From an uncultured Oscillospiraceae bacterium (GTDB lineage: Bacteria; Bacillota; Clostridia; Oscillospirales; Oscillospiraceae), in assembly GCA_934511165.1 (NCBI GenBank), contig CAKSWA010000001.1, positions 79,906 to 143,905 of the forward strand: DNA of 64,000 bases. The letters are read 5' to 3'. This document shows positions 42,397 to 50,959 of the stretch, piece after piece (positions within the stretch are counted from its first letter, which is position 1; every line of letters starts with the position of its first letter). Both the position numbers and the translations under genes were made by a program. Below the pieces are notes generated by a model. It was not told where the DNA came from. It ran no database searches and worked only from the letters and a program-made list of their open reading frames with translations.

Positions 42397-43764
42397 TCAA
42401 CCTCCGAGTACATTGATGCAGGCATCATAGGCTTCTTCAAACTTGTCCATCATCAGACAGTAGGGTGGGAAGGAGCGGATATCATCCCAGGGGAATTCCT
42501 CCTGATAATAGGCCTGACGGAAAATCCTGCTCCGGTTCAGAACAGCCATATCTTCTTCACTGATCTCATCGTGCATGGCGTCCTCCAGCGGCTTCGGATT
42601 GGCGTCAAAGTCCTTGACAACCGCAGGCATAATGGTGAAGGTCACCGGAAGCGCCATGTCCGTGGTGAAATTGTTCCGCACGCCCTGCGCATCTCTTATG
42701 CCGGCGCCGTTCAGCTGGAGATTCAGTCCCCGTTCCCGAAGAAGCGCATAGCATTTGCGGTAAATCATGCTGACCAGCAGCTCACAGTACCGGTCAGGAT
42801 CCGCCACGCCGATGGCTTCAAATTCCGGTTTGGAATATGTTCTCAGATGCACATCAACGATGACCAGCAGCCCGGCCGGGTCTCTGCCCTTCAGTGCCTC
42901 ATAGAACTCCACGTGCTGACGGGTCGTAAAATTGGACGTTGCGCACAGCCGGATACGGGCATACTTTCGGCTCACGTTCCGTGCTGCGACTACTGCCGCC
43001 GGCGTTGCAGGCACCTTAAAGGTAACGTTGGGAGTATCTGCTTTCAGCTCCTTTTTCATTCCCTCATACCAGAAACAGATTTCTTCTTCCATCGCGCCGG
43101 CGTTATCCCAGTTTTTCGGTGAAACCTGAATGCTGGAGAAGCCGTACTGACCGTCAGTTGCCTCAAAGATGGGCGCGGTGTGTCTTGCCATCATCGCGAC
43201 GACCTTCATCGTCAGCACCGAAAGCAGCTTGACTGCGTCCACATCGCCATATTCGGCCTTTGCTTCCGCAACCAGGTCACTCCATTCTTCCGGGTAAGAT
43301 TTTCTGTAGTCGTTGATCTTGCCGGGGTTGGAGGTGGTGAAGGATGCGCCTCTTCTCAGAGAAAAGTCGATCTCATCGCATTTATCATGTCCCCAGTAAA
43401 TGTTCAGCTTTCCGGCCAGCGTAGCTCTTGCGGCCTCAGCCAGCCTGCACTGACCGATATCCGCCACCTCGGCGTCCGCCATTTGCAGATTCTCTGCGGT
43501 ACCATAGGCTTCCATCACCTCTCTGCACCGGGAAATCAGGTCTTTCTTTTCTTCCGGATCGATCCACCGATCCAGCTTCCACTCCGTCAGGAACGACTGT
43601 GCGTCAATGAACATATCCGTTGCCCACTGTACCGCTGTTTTCCTGTCTCCCTCCGCCGCGAAGGCAGAAACCTCTGCAAAAAATTCTTTTTTTGCTCTAT
43701 GAAAGTCTTCCAGTGATGCAGCAAAAAGCACTTGCTTCCGATAAATCAGCTGCGCATCTTTCAT
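42397..43764 (-). CDS. Unusual transaldolase-family protein
   Basis: A 455-residue protein with transaldolase-family motifs: FTTSNPGKI (about residues 142-150) and a core TFKVPATPAAVVAAR with the Schiff-base candidate Lys250, followed by ARIRLCATSNFTTRQ, where classical enzymes read GIxxNxTLxFSxxQ. At 455 aa it is far longer than typical transaldolases (210-340), with an extra N-terminal helical region of about 115 residues and a C-terminal tail. First gene of the operon, behind GCAGGAGGG, and next to a split transketolase, so the two may cleave and rearrange the same carbohydrate. The assignment rests on motifs only. Confidence 0.72.
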   Translation of the reverse strand: MKDAQLIYRKQVLFAASLEDFHRAKKEFFAEVSAFAAEGDRKTAVQWATDMFIDAQSFLTEWKLDRWIDPEEKKDLISRCREVMEAYGTAENLQMADAEVADIGQCRLAEAARATLAGKLNIYWGHDKCDEIDFSLRRGASFTTSNPGKINDYRKSYPEEWSDLVAEAKAEYGDVDAVKLLSVLTMKVVAMMARHTAPIFEATDGQYGFSSIQVSPKNWDNAGAMEEEICFWYEGMKKELKADTPNVTFKVPATPAAVVAARNVSRKYARIRLCATSNFTTRQHVEFYEALKGRDPAGLLVIVDVHLRTYSKPEFEAIGVADPDRYCELLVSMIYRKCYALLRERGLNLQLNGAGIRDAQGVRNNFTTDMALPVTFTIMPAVVKDFDANPKPLEDAMHDEISEEDMAVLNRSRIFRQAYYQEEFPWDDIRSFPPYCLMMDKFEEAYDACINVLGG

Positions 43765-43814
43765 GTGTATCCCTCCTGCAAATGTATTTTATATTTCTGA
43801 ACGCGCCTTATAAA

Positions 43815-43827
43815 GTATACAGTATAC
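43815..43827. promoter_or_regulatory. GntR operator-like site 1 (GTATACAGTATAC)
   Basis: GTATACAGTATAC lies about 55 bp upstream of the transaldolase-like gene. Its complement matches the sites at 44578 and 44661, so the GntR regulator probably controls the operon here. Confidence 0.65.
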
Positions 43828-43900
43828 AATTTCGCCTTTAAAAGACTGCCCTTGAAGGATTTGATATCACTTTCCATCTTTCTTGGGCATCTTAATTTTT

Positions 43901-44554
43901 TCAAAGAAACTGTGTAATGTCTCTCAAGCTTGCTTCAAAATGGATCCGGTTGAATTTTACGGCTTTCTCGGGATCGTTTTCCGTATACGCGATATAAATG
44001 TTGGTTATTTCCTGCAAGGCTTCCTTTGCTCTCGTCACGGAGTATTTCGGTTTTCCGCACATAAGACCCGAACTCACGCGAAGGCCTCTCGCAACCTCCT
44101 CCAACTTTTTATTGTTGCAGCCGGAAACATGTATATTGTAATACGTCTCGTCCAGACTCCGGTACTTTTCCTCGCTGAGCGCCTCATCTTTCAGCGCCGC
44201 ATCGATTTTCTTCAGCTCCCGACGGATCAGCGCTTTTGTTTCCTCGCTGCAGTTCTGGGCAGTTTTGCGTGCCACCATCTCTTCGAGATGGGTGCGAACC
44301 TCCCAGCAATCCAGCACGTCCTGAACGCTCAGCTCTGTAACGTATGCGCCGAAGCGCGGCCGGTGCGAAAGATACCCCTCCGCCTGCAATATCCTGAACG
44401 CCTCACGCACAGGAGTCCGGCTTACATCGAGCTGGCTGCATACGTCATATTCGATTACCTTCTCTCCCGCCCTCAGCGTTCCGTTAACGATTTCCTTGCG
44501 CAGAAAATCGGCAACCTGCTCAGCGATCGAATCCTGTCTGATTGCATTAATCAT
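43901..44554 (-). CDS. GntR-family regulator, FCD (FadR-like) type
   Basis: Regulator of 217 aa. The winged helix at about residues 8-70 reads IAEQVADFLRKEIVNGTLRA then VSRTPVREAFRILQAEGYL. The FCD domain (about 80-205) keeps metal-binding character, with the pattern DETYYNIHVSGC and a C-terminal RIHF. It is the only regulator by the first TRAP operon and upstream of it on the same strand. Sites of consensus TGTATAxTGTATAC flank both its own start and the operon start, indicating autoregulation plus control of transport and catabolism. Confidence 0.92.
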   Translation of the reverse strand: MINAIRQDSIAEQVADFLRKEIVNGTLRAGEKVIEYDVCSQLDVSRTPVREAFRILQAEGYLSHRPRFGAYVTELSVQDVLDCWEVRTHLEEMVARKTAQNCSEETKALIRRELKKIDAALKDEALSEEKYRSLDETYYNIHVSGCNNKKLEEVARGLRVSSGLMCGKPKYSVTRAKEALQEITNIYIAYTENDPEKAVKFNRIHFEASLRDITQFL

Positions 44555-44577
44555 TCCGTTTCATGACACTCACATTC

Positions 44578-44675
44578 TGTATATTGTATACAAGTTTATG
44601 GTTGTAAAATACCAGACGGAAAAATCTTTGTCAATCGGATTTCGGAAATTCCGCAAACTCTGTATACAATATACA
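44578..44675. promoter_or_regulatory. GntR operator-like sites 2 and 3
   Basis: TGTATATTGTATACAAG at 44578-44594 and TGTATACAATATACA at 44661-44675, in opposite orientations, lie in the region upstream of the GntR gene. Together with site 1 they give a consensus TGTATAYTGTATACA. One or both probably overlap its promoter. Confidence 0.7.
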
Positions 44676-44759
44676 TTTATGCCGGTTTGTTTTTGTTCAA
44701 CATTTTTGGCTGCCTTGTTTTGACTTTTTCCATTCAAATGTGATAACATACATCATGTT

Positions 44760-45317
44760 ATGAAAAAGTTTACCGCATCTGTTACCTACAATCCTGATAC
44801 AGTAAATCGTCTTTCCGAGGCCATAAGCAGAAACTACCGGATGCTCCCTAGAACCGCTGTATTTCTGCTTGGTTTCGTGTGCCTCGCGTCGGGTCTCTTC
44901 TTTTCTCTGGAACCGGCGCCCAACCTTCTTTGCATTGCCCTCGGATGCTTTGTCATCACCTCGATCAGGGTACCGGCCAGACGACGGGCTGCACAGGATT
45001 ATAAAGCAATCGGAGGGAAGCCTACGACCGTCAGCTATGACTTCACCGACGCCGGGATCTTCTTTCGGGTGAAGGGGCAGGAGAAAACCCTCTCTTATGA
45101 AAAACTGATACGACTCTCCTATGATAGGGAATTTCTTTATCTCTTTGAGAACAGGCGTTCTGCATATATGATAGAGACCGCCACAATATCGCCCCATGAC
45201 GTAGCCGAATTTCGCGCTGCGGTTTCCGGAAAAACAAATCTGAAATGGCGGCACGTGATTTCATTGCCGGGCTTCTCCCTGTGGAGAAGGAGGCATCAGT
45301 TCACTCCCTTGCCGTAA
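44760..45317 (+). CDS. YcxB-like membrane protein
   Basis: A 185-residue protein with a short N-terminal strand, two membrane helices (about 32-72) and a C-terminal domain of about 95 residues with the motif VSYDFTDAGIFFRVKGQEKT and a LSYDREFLYLFENRRSAY segment. This is the layout of the YcxB-like family, which has no known function. No good ribosome site is visible before the ATG, so expression may be low. It stands between the two TRAP operons and probably marks the native backbone. Confidence 0.7.
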   Translation: MKKFTASVTYNPDTVNRLSEAISRNYRMLPRTAVFLLGFVCLASGLFFSLEPAPNLLCIALGCFVITSIRVPARRRAAQDYKAIGGKPTTVSYDFTDAGIFFRVKGQEKTLSYEKLIRLSYDREFLYLFENRRSAYMIETATISPHDVAEFRAAVSGKTNLKWRHVISLPGFSLWRRRHQFTPLP

Positions 45318-45353
45318 AAAACTTCTGCTGTAAAGCGCCTCTTCTGCGCTGAT

Positions 45354-45980
45354 ATGTGCCGCCGCGGCTTTGTTGTGTTCTATCTGGAATATCCGCTCGT
45401 ACCGGACGTGGACATATTCACCGTGTTCCGCGCGCTGACTCTCGGCATCGAGCGTGCCGCGGCGATCGCGCCGGATTACGGCGGCGACGCTTCAAAGCTT
45501 CTTCTCTGCGGTGACAGTGCCGGAGCACATCTCTGCGTATATCTCGCGGCGATGCAGAAAAACGCGGCCATGGCGCGTGCCGCCGGTGTGCCGTCCCTCA
45601 CGCCAGATGTTGCCGCGCTGGGGCTTATCTCTGGTATGTTCTACACGACGCGGCCGGACAGCATCGGCATTTTCCTGCCCACCATGGTCTATGGCCGCGG
45701 CTGGCGGCACGCGCCGTTCCGGGAATATATTGACCCGGAAAATCCGGCGCTGATCCGCGCTCTCCCGCCGTGCTTCCTTGTGACAGTGCGCGGCGATTTT
45801 CTCCGCCGCTACAGCCGTGATTTTGCCGCGGCACTAAAGAAAAACGGTGCGCAGGCCGAGCTTCTCGACATGGACGAGCCGGAAAAGCTCTCCCACGCCT
45901 TCGCCGCGATGCTCCCGGAAACGAGCGCCGCGCAGCGCTCCAACGCCGTCATGGCGGATTTTCTCAAAGCGCATATATAA
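45354..45980 (+). pseudogene. 5'-truncated alpha/beta hydrolase
   Basis: The frame encodes 208 residues of an alpha/beta hydrolase fold-3 enzyme, entering at the strand before the nucleophile elbow (RRGFVVFYLEYPLVPD), with GDSAGAH carrying the nucleophile Ser and a C-terminal DEPEKLSHAF giving the His. The family's preceding 70-100 residues, including the HGGG oxyanion motif, are absent, and upstream DNA carries an unrelated gene 36 bp away. No convincing ribosome site precedes it. It is probably a broken gene. A shorter copy of its 3' end lies at 52914-53000. Confidence 0.7.
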
Positions 45981-46055
45981 CATTATTAAAAAAGGTTGGT
46001 ACATGTTCTGCGCAGGCTCAGAAAAACATTTCTCAAAGTATCATCTCCTCAAAAA

Positions 46056-46089
46056 CATTATCCCGCAGTGTTTTCACTGCGGGATAATG
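46056..46089. terminator. Bidirectional terminator
   Basis: CATTATCCCGCAGTG and CACTGCGGGATAATG, a 15-bp stem with a TTTT loop, between the truncated hydrolase and the convergent kinase operon. Confidence 0.85.
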
Positions 46090-46134
46090 CTGATTATTGG
46101 GTGCTCCAAGAGCCCTCAGTCCCTATTCTTTTAT

Positions 46135-47142
46135 TCAATCAAAATTTTCTGCTCCCGCTTGGTGTCCGGTTGTAAGGAAATGATGGGATGCATAGTTGGC
46201 CGCTTGCAAACGCTTTGCGAGGGCTGTTTTTTTTAACAGCGCTCCACAGTAGCCGCCATTAAAATTATCCCCTGCGCCTGTTGAAAAAAGCGGTTTGTCT
46301 ACGTAATCTGTCATTTCCTCAGCATAGTCAATACCGTCAAAAGCAAGTGCCTTATAGCGCGTATGAATGACCACTTCATCGGCATACCCGTCCTGCACCA
46401 GTCTTTCCAGAATGGCCTCCAGCCGGAGTTCTTCTTTATAAACGGTTCGGGCTATGCAGAAGGCTTCATTTTCATTGACGCTCAGCACGCAATGGCGAGC
46501 CAAAGATGCTTTGTGTATGCAGCCAAGCATCCGCTGTATTTCGTCTGCCGAACGGCAAGAAACATCCGCTGGATCAAAAAAAGCCATTTTTTGATCCTCT
46601 TTCCCTCCCACATTCATATAGGAAGATATGCTTTCCCAGAGCTTTTGCATCCAAGGGACTTCGCCCCAGTTCAACAGCGCCACAAGATCGGCCTCACGCA
46701 AAAGATCCACACGGTCTTTCATCGCCGCCGTCACTTTTCCAAAAGGCTCCGTTAAATCATAAATCTGAGGGGAAATCATAATTTTCCCATCATCAAATTC
46801 ATAGCACTCACAGAACTGGCTATCGCCATAGGAGCATATTTCGATACCTCTGTCTGCCAGCGGCACAAATTCCGGTGCGATGGCTTTCTCGCCAAAAAGC
46901 CCTACAAGATACACATCATATCCCTGCGCATTCAAGCTTTGCGCAACAAACACACTATTCCCCCCGGCCTGGCTTTTAATTACCTCGTTCTGGAGGGAAC
47001 AGCTGAGACCTGCCTTTGAGGTAATATGCTTTCCATAGTCTTCGATGGTAGCAAAGTACTGGTTTGGCGTCCCAGCTATCCGTATGGGTTTGACGGTGCG
47101 ATCCACACTACCGTCAAACCCTACCAGGACCTTTTGGGGCAT
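46135..47142 (-). CDS. PfkB-family sugar kinase
   Basis: A 335-residue carbohydrate kinase of the PfkB/ribokinase family. The C-terminal catalytic signature STGAGDNFNGGY is clear, with the catalytic Asp at about 292, and an N-terminal QAGGNSVFVAQSLNAQGYDV provides the GG motif. It phosphorylates a sugar, sugar acid or fructosamine-type substrate. The ATG at 47142 overlaps the aldolase stop as TGATG; a GTG one codon earlier is possible. Last in the operon of SIS enzyme, aldolase and TRAP transporter, it probably phosphorylates the imported compound or an intermediate. Confidence 0.88.
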   Translation of the reverse strand: MPQKVLVGFDGSVDRTVKPIRIAGTPNQYFATIEDYGKHITSKAGLSCSLQNEVIKSQAGGNSVFVAQSLNAQGYDVYLVGLFGEKAIAPEFVPLADRGIEICSYGDSQFCECYEFDDGKIMISPQIYDLTEPFGKVTAAMKDRVDLLREADLVALLNWGEVPWMQKLWESISSYMNVGGKEDQKMAFFDPADVSCRSADEIQRMLGCIHKASLARHCVLSVNENEAFCIARTVYKEELRLEAILERLVQDGYADEVVIHTRYKALAFDGIDYAEEMTDYVDKPLFSTGAGDNFNGGYCGALLKKTALAKRLQAANYASHHFLTTGHQAGAENFD

Positions 47143-48047
47143 CACTTAATTATACCGGCCGCTCTTGCTTTCGCAAGGACGGTCTCCTGCTCTTCCGGAA
47201 GGATTGTAAGAAACGGGCTGCTGATAACATTTGTGGAATAAATGCCCTGCGCCATAAGAACGGTTTTCACTGCGCTCTGGTAGTTTCCGGTTGAAACATC
47301 GACAACGGCATCAAACGCATCCATGAGAACTTCGTGCATAGCGCGGGCCGTAACCCAATCCCCCTGCTGAGCCGCGTTGAAAAGGTTGATAATCTCATTG
47401 GGAATAATATTCCCCAGAGAAGAGACTCCCCCGTCGCCGCCAATGAGCATTGAAGCCATCAAATCAAAGTCCTCGCCATTAAGCAGGCTAAAGCTGTCGT
47501 TATCCTTCAGCAGCCGTACGGCTTGTGTAAAGTACAGAAAATCTTCCGCCGGAGCGATTTTTACGCCGATTATGTTCGGATGCTTTGCCAGTTCAACCAA
47601 ATCCTCCAGCGCGACCGTTAGTTTGGTCTCGCCAGGCTGATGATAAATCCACAGAGGTATATCGATCTTATCCGCGACTTCCGTGAAAAACGCCTTGATC
47701 GCTCTTTGATTCAAGTGAGAGAAATACGGTGGAGTAAGCATGGCTTCCGTAGCACCAGCTTCTTTGGAACGTCTTGCAAGCTCCAACACGTTCGCCGTAG
47801 AGCAATCGCTGATCATTGCAACAAGGGGTACACGTCCGTTAATAACCTTTGCCGCATGAGCCGTCAATTCGACTCTGGTATCCATAGGAAGGTTTGCGAA
47901 CTCCCCCGTTCCACTGGGGACAAGAATACTATGTGCGCCAGCAGAAAGAACGATCTCGATATGGTTTTCAAATTCCTCCCACAGTATTTCGCCGTTGGTG
48001 TCGTACGGTGTGGTAATCGGAATCATGATACCCTTGAACTTGCCCAT
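47142..48047 (-). CDS. DapA/NanA-family lyase or aldolase
   Basis: A 301-residue class I aldolase of the dihydrodipicolinate synthase/N-acetylneuraminate lyase family. It has the GTGEFANLP substrate loop (about residue 46), Tyr in WIYHQPG and the Schiff-base Lys in VKIAPAEDF. The Arg found after Tyr in true DapA is missing (HQPGETK), so lysine synthesis is unlikely; it probably cleaves a 2-keto acid, releasing pyruvate. The ATG at 48047 follows GGAGGAAA; a longer frame upstream overlaps the SIS gene. It is coupled to the kinase gene. Confidence 0.88.
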   Translation of the reverse strand: MGKFKGIMIPITTPYDTNGEILWEEFENHIEIVLSAGAHSILVPSGTGEFANLPMDTRVELTAHAAKVINGRVPLVAMISDCSTANVLELARRSKEAGATEAMLTPPYFSHLNQRAIKAFFTEVADKIDIPLWIYHQPGETKLTVALEDLVELAKHPNIIGVKIAPAEDFLYFTQAVRLLKDNDSFSLLNGEDFDLMASMLIGGDGGVSSLGNIIPNEIINLFNAAQQGDWVTARAMHEVLMDAFDAVVDVSTGNYQSAVKTVLMAQGIYSTNVISSPFLTILPEEQETVLAKARAAGIIK

Positions 48048-48063
48048 AATAATTTCCTCCAAA

Positions 48064-49092
48064 TCAAATTTCTTTACAGATTTTTTTTGCAATTGTGAAA
48101 ACGCCAGCTTCTTTTCCGCGCTGCTGAGCCGACCGAACAATAAGCATTTCAACAATTATTGCTGCTACCGCCGCAAACGCTTCCGGGCTTCCCGCTTGGA
48201 TACGCAAGCCGCGCCCATCAAACGGTTTATTGGATATAAAAATCACATTGCTTCCATTTGCACGCATCAGCCGCGCAAGCCGCCCTAACGCATCGGCACT
48301 TTCATTGTCTGAGACAAAGAGTATTGCGGTGTGTTTTTCTCCGCACAGTTCCATCGGTCCGTGGCGAAAAGAACCTGCACTAAAGCAGGCAGCGTTTATA
48401 TTTGCTCCTTCTTTAAACGTCAGCGCCGCCTGCTCCGCGAGACTCATTTCAAGTCCGCTACATCCGATAAAGTGAACACGATCTATCCCGGCAAAGCTGT
48501 CTGCCAAGGCAAATATTTCCGACTCGGAAGAAAGAAAGTATTCTGCCTCGTCAGATGCTTTCAAAAGCTCGGATGCAAGAGCGTGTAAGGATCTTCCCTG
48601 TGCACAGGCGCACAGCAGTTGCAAAACCGCGAGACTTGCTGTAAATGTGCAGTTTGTAATAGACTTTTCTTCGATGCAGTACAGCGGCAAAACAAGGAAC
48701 GCCGCTTTTGCGAGGCTTGAATGCACATCATTTGTAATACATATGATCCGGTTTTTTCCCCTGCGGCGGCTGCACAGCTCTACGATTTCGGCGCTCTCGC
48801 CGGACTGCGATATGAGGAGAAGCAAATCGCCATCGCGAATCTCCGCACAGTCGTTCTGCAAGAGCTGATAACTTTGCACCGCATTTACCCGTTGGATACC
48901 AGCAAGTCCCTTCAACGCACATAGACACACATTATACGATGTGCCCATTCCGCTCATAACAAGGGCAGGCGCCCGAGAAATAAGGGCAATCGCTTCTTTG
49001 ATAAGCGCGAAATCGTTTTTCTCATATGCCGCAAGCGTGGCACGAAGTGCCGCCGGCTGGCATTTTATTTCAGAATAAAATGCTGTTTCCAT
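48064..49092 (-). CDS. SIS-domain sugar-phosphate enzyme
   Basis: A 342-residue protein with two SIS domains (about 30-160 and 200-325). The phosphosugar-binding motif is MSGMGTSYN, with LLLISQSGESAEIVEL and FSAGSFRHGPMEL, as in GlmS C-terminal, AgaS and fructosamine deglycases FrlB/FraB. The size matches FrlB or FraB better than the 600-residue GlmS. With a PfkB kinase in the same operon, deglycation of an Amadori-type sugar is one reading; isomerisation or deamination of an amino-sugar phosphate is another. AAGGAGAAA precedes the ATG. Confidence 0.85.
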   Translation of the reverse strand: METAFYSEIKCQPAALRATLAAYEKNDFALIKEAIALISRAPALVMSGMGTSYNVCLCALKGLAGIQRVNAVQSYQLLQNDCAEIRDGDLLLLISQSGESAEIVELCSRRRGKNRIICITNDVHSSLAKAAFLVLPLYCIEEKSITNCTFTASLAVLQLLCACAQGRSLHALASELLKASDEAEYFLSSESEIFALADSFAGIDRVHFIGCSGLEMSLAEQAALTFKEGANINAACFSAGSFRHGPMELCGEKHTAILFVSDNESADALGRLARLMRANGSNVIFISNKPFDGRGLRIQAGSPEAFAAVAAIIVEMLIVRSAQQRGKEAGVFTIAKKICKEI

Positions 49093-49100
49093 TTTTCTCC

Positions 49101-50387
49101 TTAAACGCCGAAGAGGTTCGGCAATGTCATGACAAATGCAGGAACAAACGATACAAGCAGAATAACAGCGAAAGCGATTGCATAGAACGGCAGCAATGCC
49201 TTTCCTATACGCGCAACCGAAAGATTGCTGATCCCCGACGCCAAATACAAGCAGGAGCCAACCGGCGGCGTAATCTGTCCCATGATCAGATTCATGCACA
49301 TCATAACGCCGATTTGGATGGGATCCATACCAAACTGTGTGAGAACCGGCATAATAATGGGTCCCAGAATGATAGCCGCAGGAGTGGGATCCATAAATGT
49401 TCCGACGAGAAGAAGGAATACATTGATAATTATGAGGAGTATGTACTTGTTTCCGGAAATACTCAAGAGAGCATGAACCACAAGCTGAGGGATTTTCTCC
49501 AACGTCAGAATGTAGCCAAACACAGAAGATGTTGCAAGGATGATCATAACCGAGCCAATCGTCCGTGTGCCGTTCCAAAGAATCTTGGGAATATCTTTCC
49601 AGCGCAGTTCATGCGTGGCAATTGTCAGAAAGATCGCATAAAGCAGCGCAATGACAGCAGATTCCGTAGCCGTAACAACGCCGCCACAAATGCCGCCTAC
49701 AATCAGCAGGGGCAGCACCATGGTAGGCAAGCCTTCTTTAAGCCACTGTATTCTTTGCTTTTTGCTGTAGATCTGACCACTGGGAATATAGTCTGCGTGC
49801 TTTTTGCTGTGAGCAAGATAATAGACGTAAAGCATCTGCGCGCCGCCCAACACAATGCCGGGCACAATTCCCCCCAGGAACATGTTGCCGATGGACACTT
49901 CGCACACCGAACCATAGATAATCATTATCACGCTCGGAGGGATGATCGCTCCCAGAGGCGAGGATGCACAGGTTATCGCTGTTGCAAATTCCTTTTTGTA
50001 ACCCTCTTTTTCCATAGCAGGGATTAGCATGCTTCCAATGGCAACCGTGTCTGCCGTTGCAAGACCCTGAACGCCGCCAAACAATAGACTGACAAACACA
50101 TTGATATATGCCAACGCGCCTTTAAACCTTCCGAAGCACGCGCGCGAAATATTGACGAGCTTTTGCGTGAGTCCGCCAGTATTCATCACGTCGCCAGTCA
50201 AAAGGAACAACGGCAGCGCAACAAATACGAATCCCTGTAAGGATGTGACCATTTTCTGTGCCACGAGAGCCATGGGCAGCCCGTTGACCAGAATGTAGGT
50301 AAAGGAAGACAGCGCTACAGACCACGCGATGGGGATTCCCATCAAAATAAAAAGGAACAGTGCACCAAAAAGCAGCAGCGCGTTCAT
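49101..50387 (-). CDS. dctM: TRAP transporter large permease (DctM), second operon
   Basis: The 428-residue large permease of a second TRAP transporter, with about twelve helices. Motifs include GLTQKLVNISRACFGRFKGA, then LLFGGVQGLATADTVAIGSM, and the ending NLFGV. It differs substantially from the DctM at 38344, so this is not a recent duplication. GGGGAGGAG precedes the ATG, and the start overlaps the dctQ stop as ATGA. It is followed by the SIS gene after 8 bp. Confidence 0.93.
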   Translation of the reverse strand: MNALLLFGALFLFILMGIPIAWSVALSSFTYILVNGLPMALVAQKMVTSLQGFVFVALPLFLLTGDVMNTGGLTQKLVNISRACFGRFKGALAYINVFVSLLFGGVQGLATADTVAIGSMLIPAMEKEGYKKEFATAITCASSPLGAIIPPSVIMIIYGSVCEVSIGNMFLGGIVPGIVLGGAQMLYVYYLAHSKKHADYIPSGQIYSKKQRIQWLKEGLPTMVLPLLIVGGICGGVVTATESAVIALLYAIFLTIATHELRWKDIPKILWNGTRTIGSVMIILATSSVFGYILTLEKIPQLVVHALLSISGNKYILLIIINVFLLLVGTFMDPTPAAIILGPIIMPVLTQFGMDPIQIGVMMCMNLIMGQITPPVGSCLYLASGISNLSVARIGKALLPFYAIAFAVILLVSFVPAFVMTLPNLFGV

Positions 50388-50875
50388 TCTGTCTTCTCCT
50401 CCCCTTTACCAAGCAGACTGATGAAATCATCATACAGATCAACCGCAAGGTACAAAACCGTGAGCGCACAGCTGATCGACAAAGACAAATTCACATACCC
50501 CATGGGAATCCGCATCATGCCGCTGAGACGAGACATGGCGTTTGCAACAACATCTTTGTTGATAAATAAAAGCACCGTCAAAAACGAAACAAGTATAAGA
50601 TTGTTGATGATTCTTATAATCTTTTGACCTTTGGGTGGTATCTTACCGATCAGTAAATCCATGCATGCCACTTCATGCTTGCGCATCCCCATGCTGCATC
50701 CGAGCAACACCATCCAAACCATAGAATAGACGACAAGCTCCTGTGCCCAAGGGATAGACGCATTGATGATATAGCGGGTGAATACCTGAAGAAATGTCAT
50801 CAGAATGATCCCTATCATCAGCGTCACGTCGATAACTCCGGTAATTTTATATAGGATGTCACTGAGTTTTCTCAT
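50384..50875 (-). CDS. dctQ: TRAP transporter small permease (DctQ), second operon
   Basis: A 163-residue four-helix subunit with the DctQ signature (PWAQELVVYSMVWMVLLGC, then MRKHEVACMDLLIGK). It is coupled to dctM by ATGA and separated from dctP by an 84-bp gap containing a strong hairpin. Together with the binding protein at 50960 it forms a complete TRAP set. The ATG follows GGAGCGG. Confidence 0.92.
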   Translation of the reverse strand: MRKLSDILYKITGVIDVTLMIGIILMTFLQVFTRYIINASIPWAQELVVYSMVWMVLLGCSMGMRKHEVACMDLLIGKIPPKGQKIIRIINNLILVSFLTVLLFINKDVVANAMSRLSGMMRIPMGYVNLSLSISCALTVLYLAVDLYDDFISLLGKGEEKTE

Positions 50876-50913
50876 ACAATCGCCGCTCCTATACCATATT
50901 GTTTAGGTTTAAG

Positions 50914-50940
50914 GAAATGGGCTGCCATGCAGCCCATTTC
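50914..50940 (-). terminator. Hairpin between dctP and dctQ, second operon
   Basis: GAAATGGGCTGC and GCAGCCCATTTC form a perfect 12-bp stem with a 3-nt loop just after the dctP stop. It probably attenuates transcription into the permeases. Confidence 0.7.
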
Positions 50941-50959
50941 TATCCCGAAAAATGATTCT

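Noticed and set aside
36550..44554. Assignment to sulfoquinovose (sulfo-TK/TAL) or apiose catabolism
   Set aside because: Split transketolase and transaldolase-like genes are suggestive, but I see no matching isomerase, kinase, sulfosugar dehydrogenase or sulfonate exporter, so I do not name the pathway.
45354..45980. Functional esterase
   Set aside because: The N-terminal third with the oxyanion-hole motif is missing, and no ribosome site is visible.
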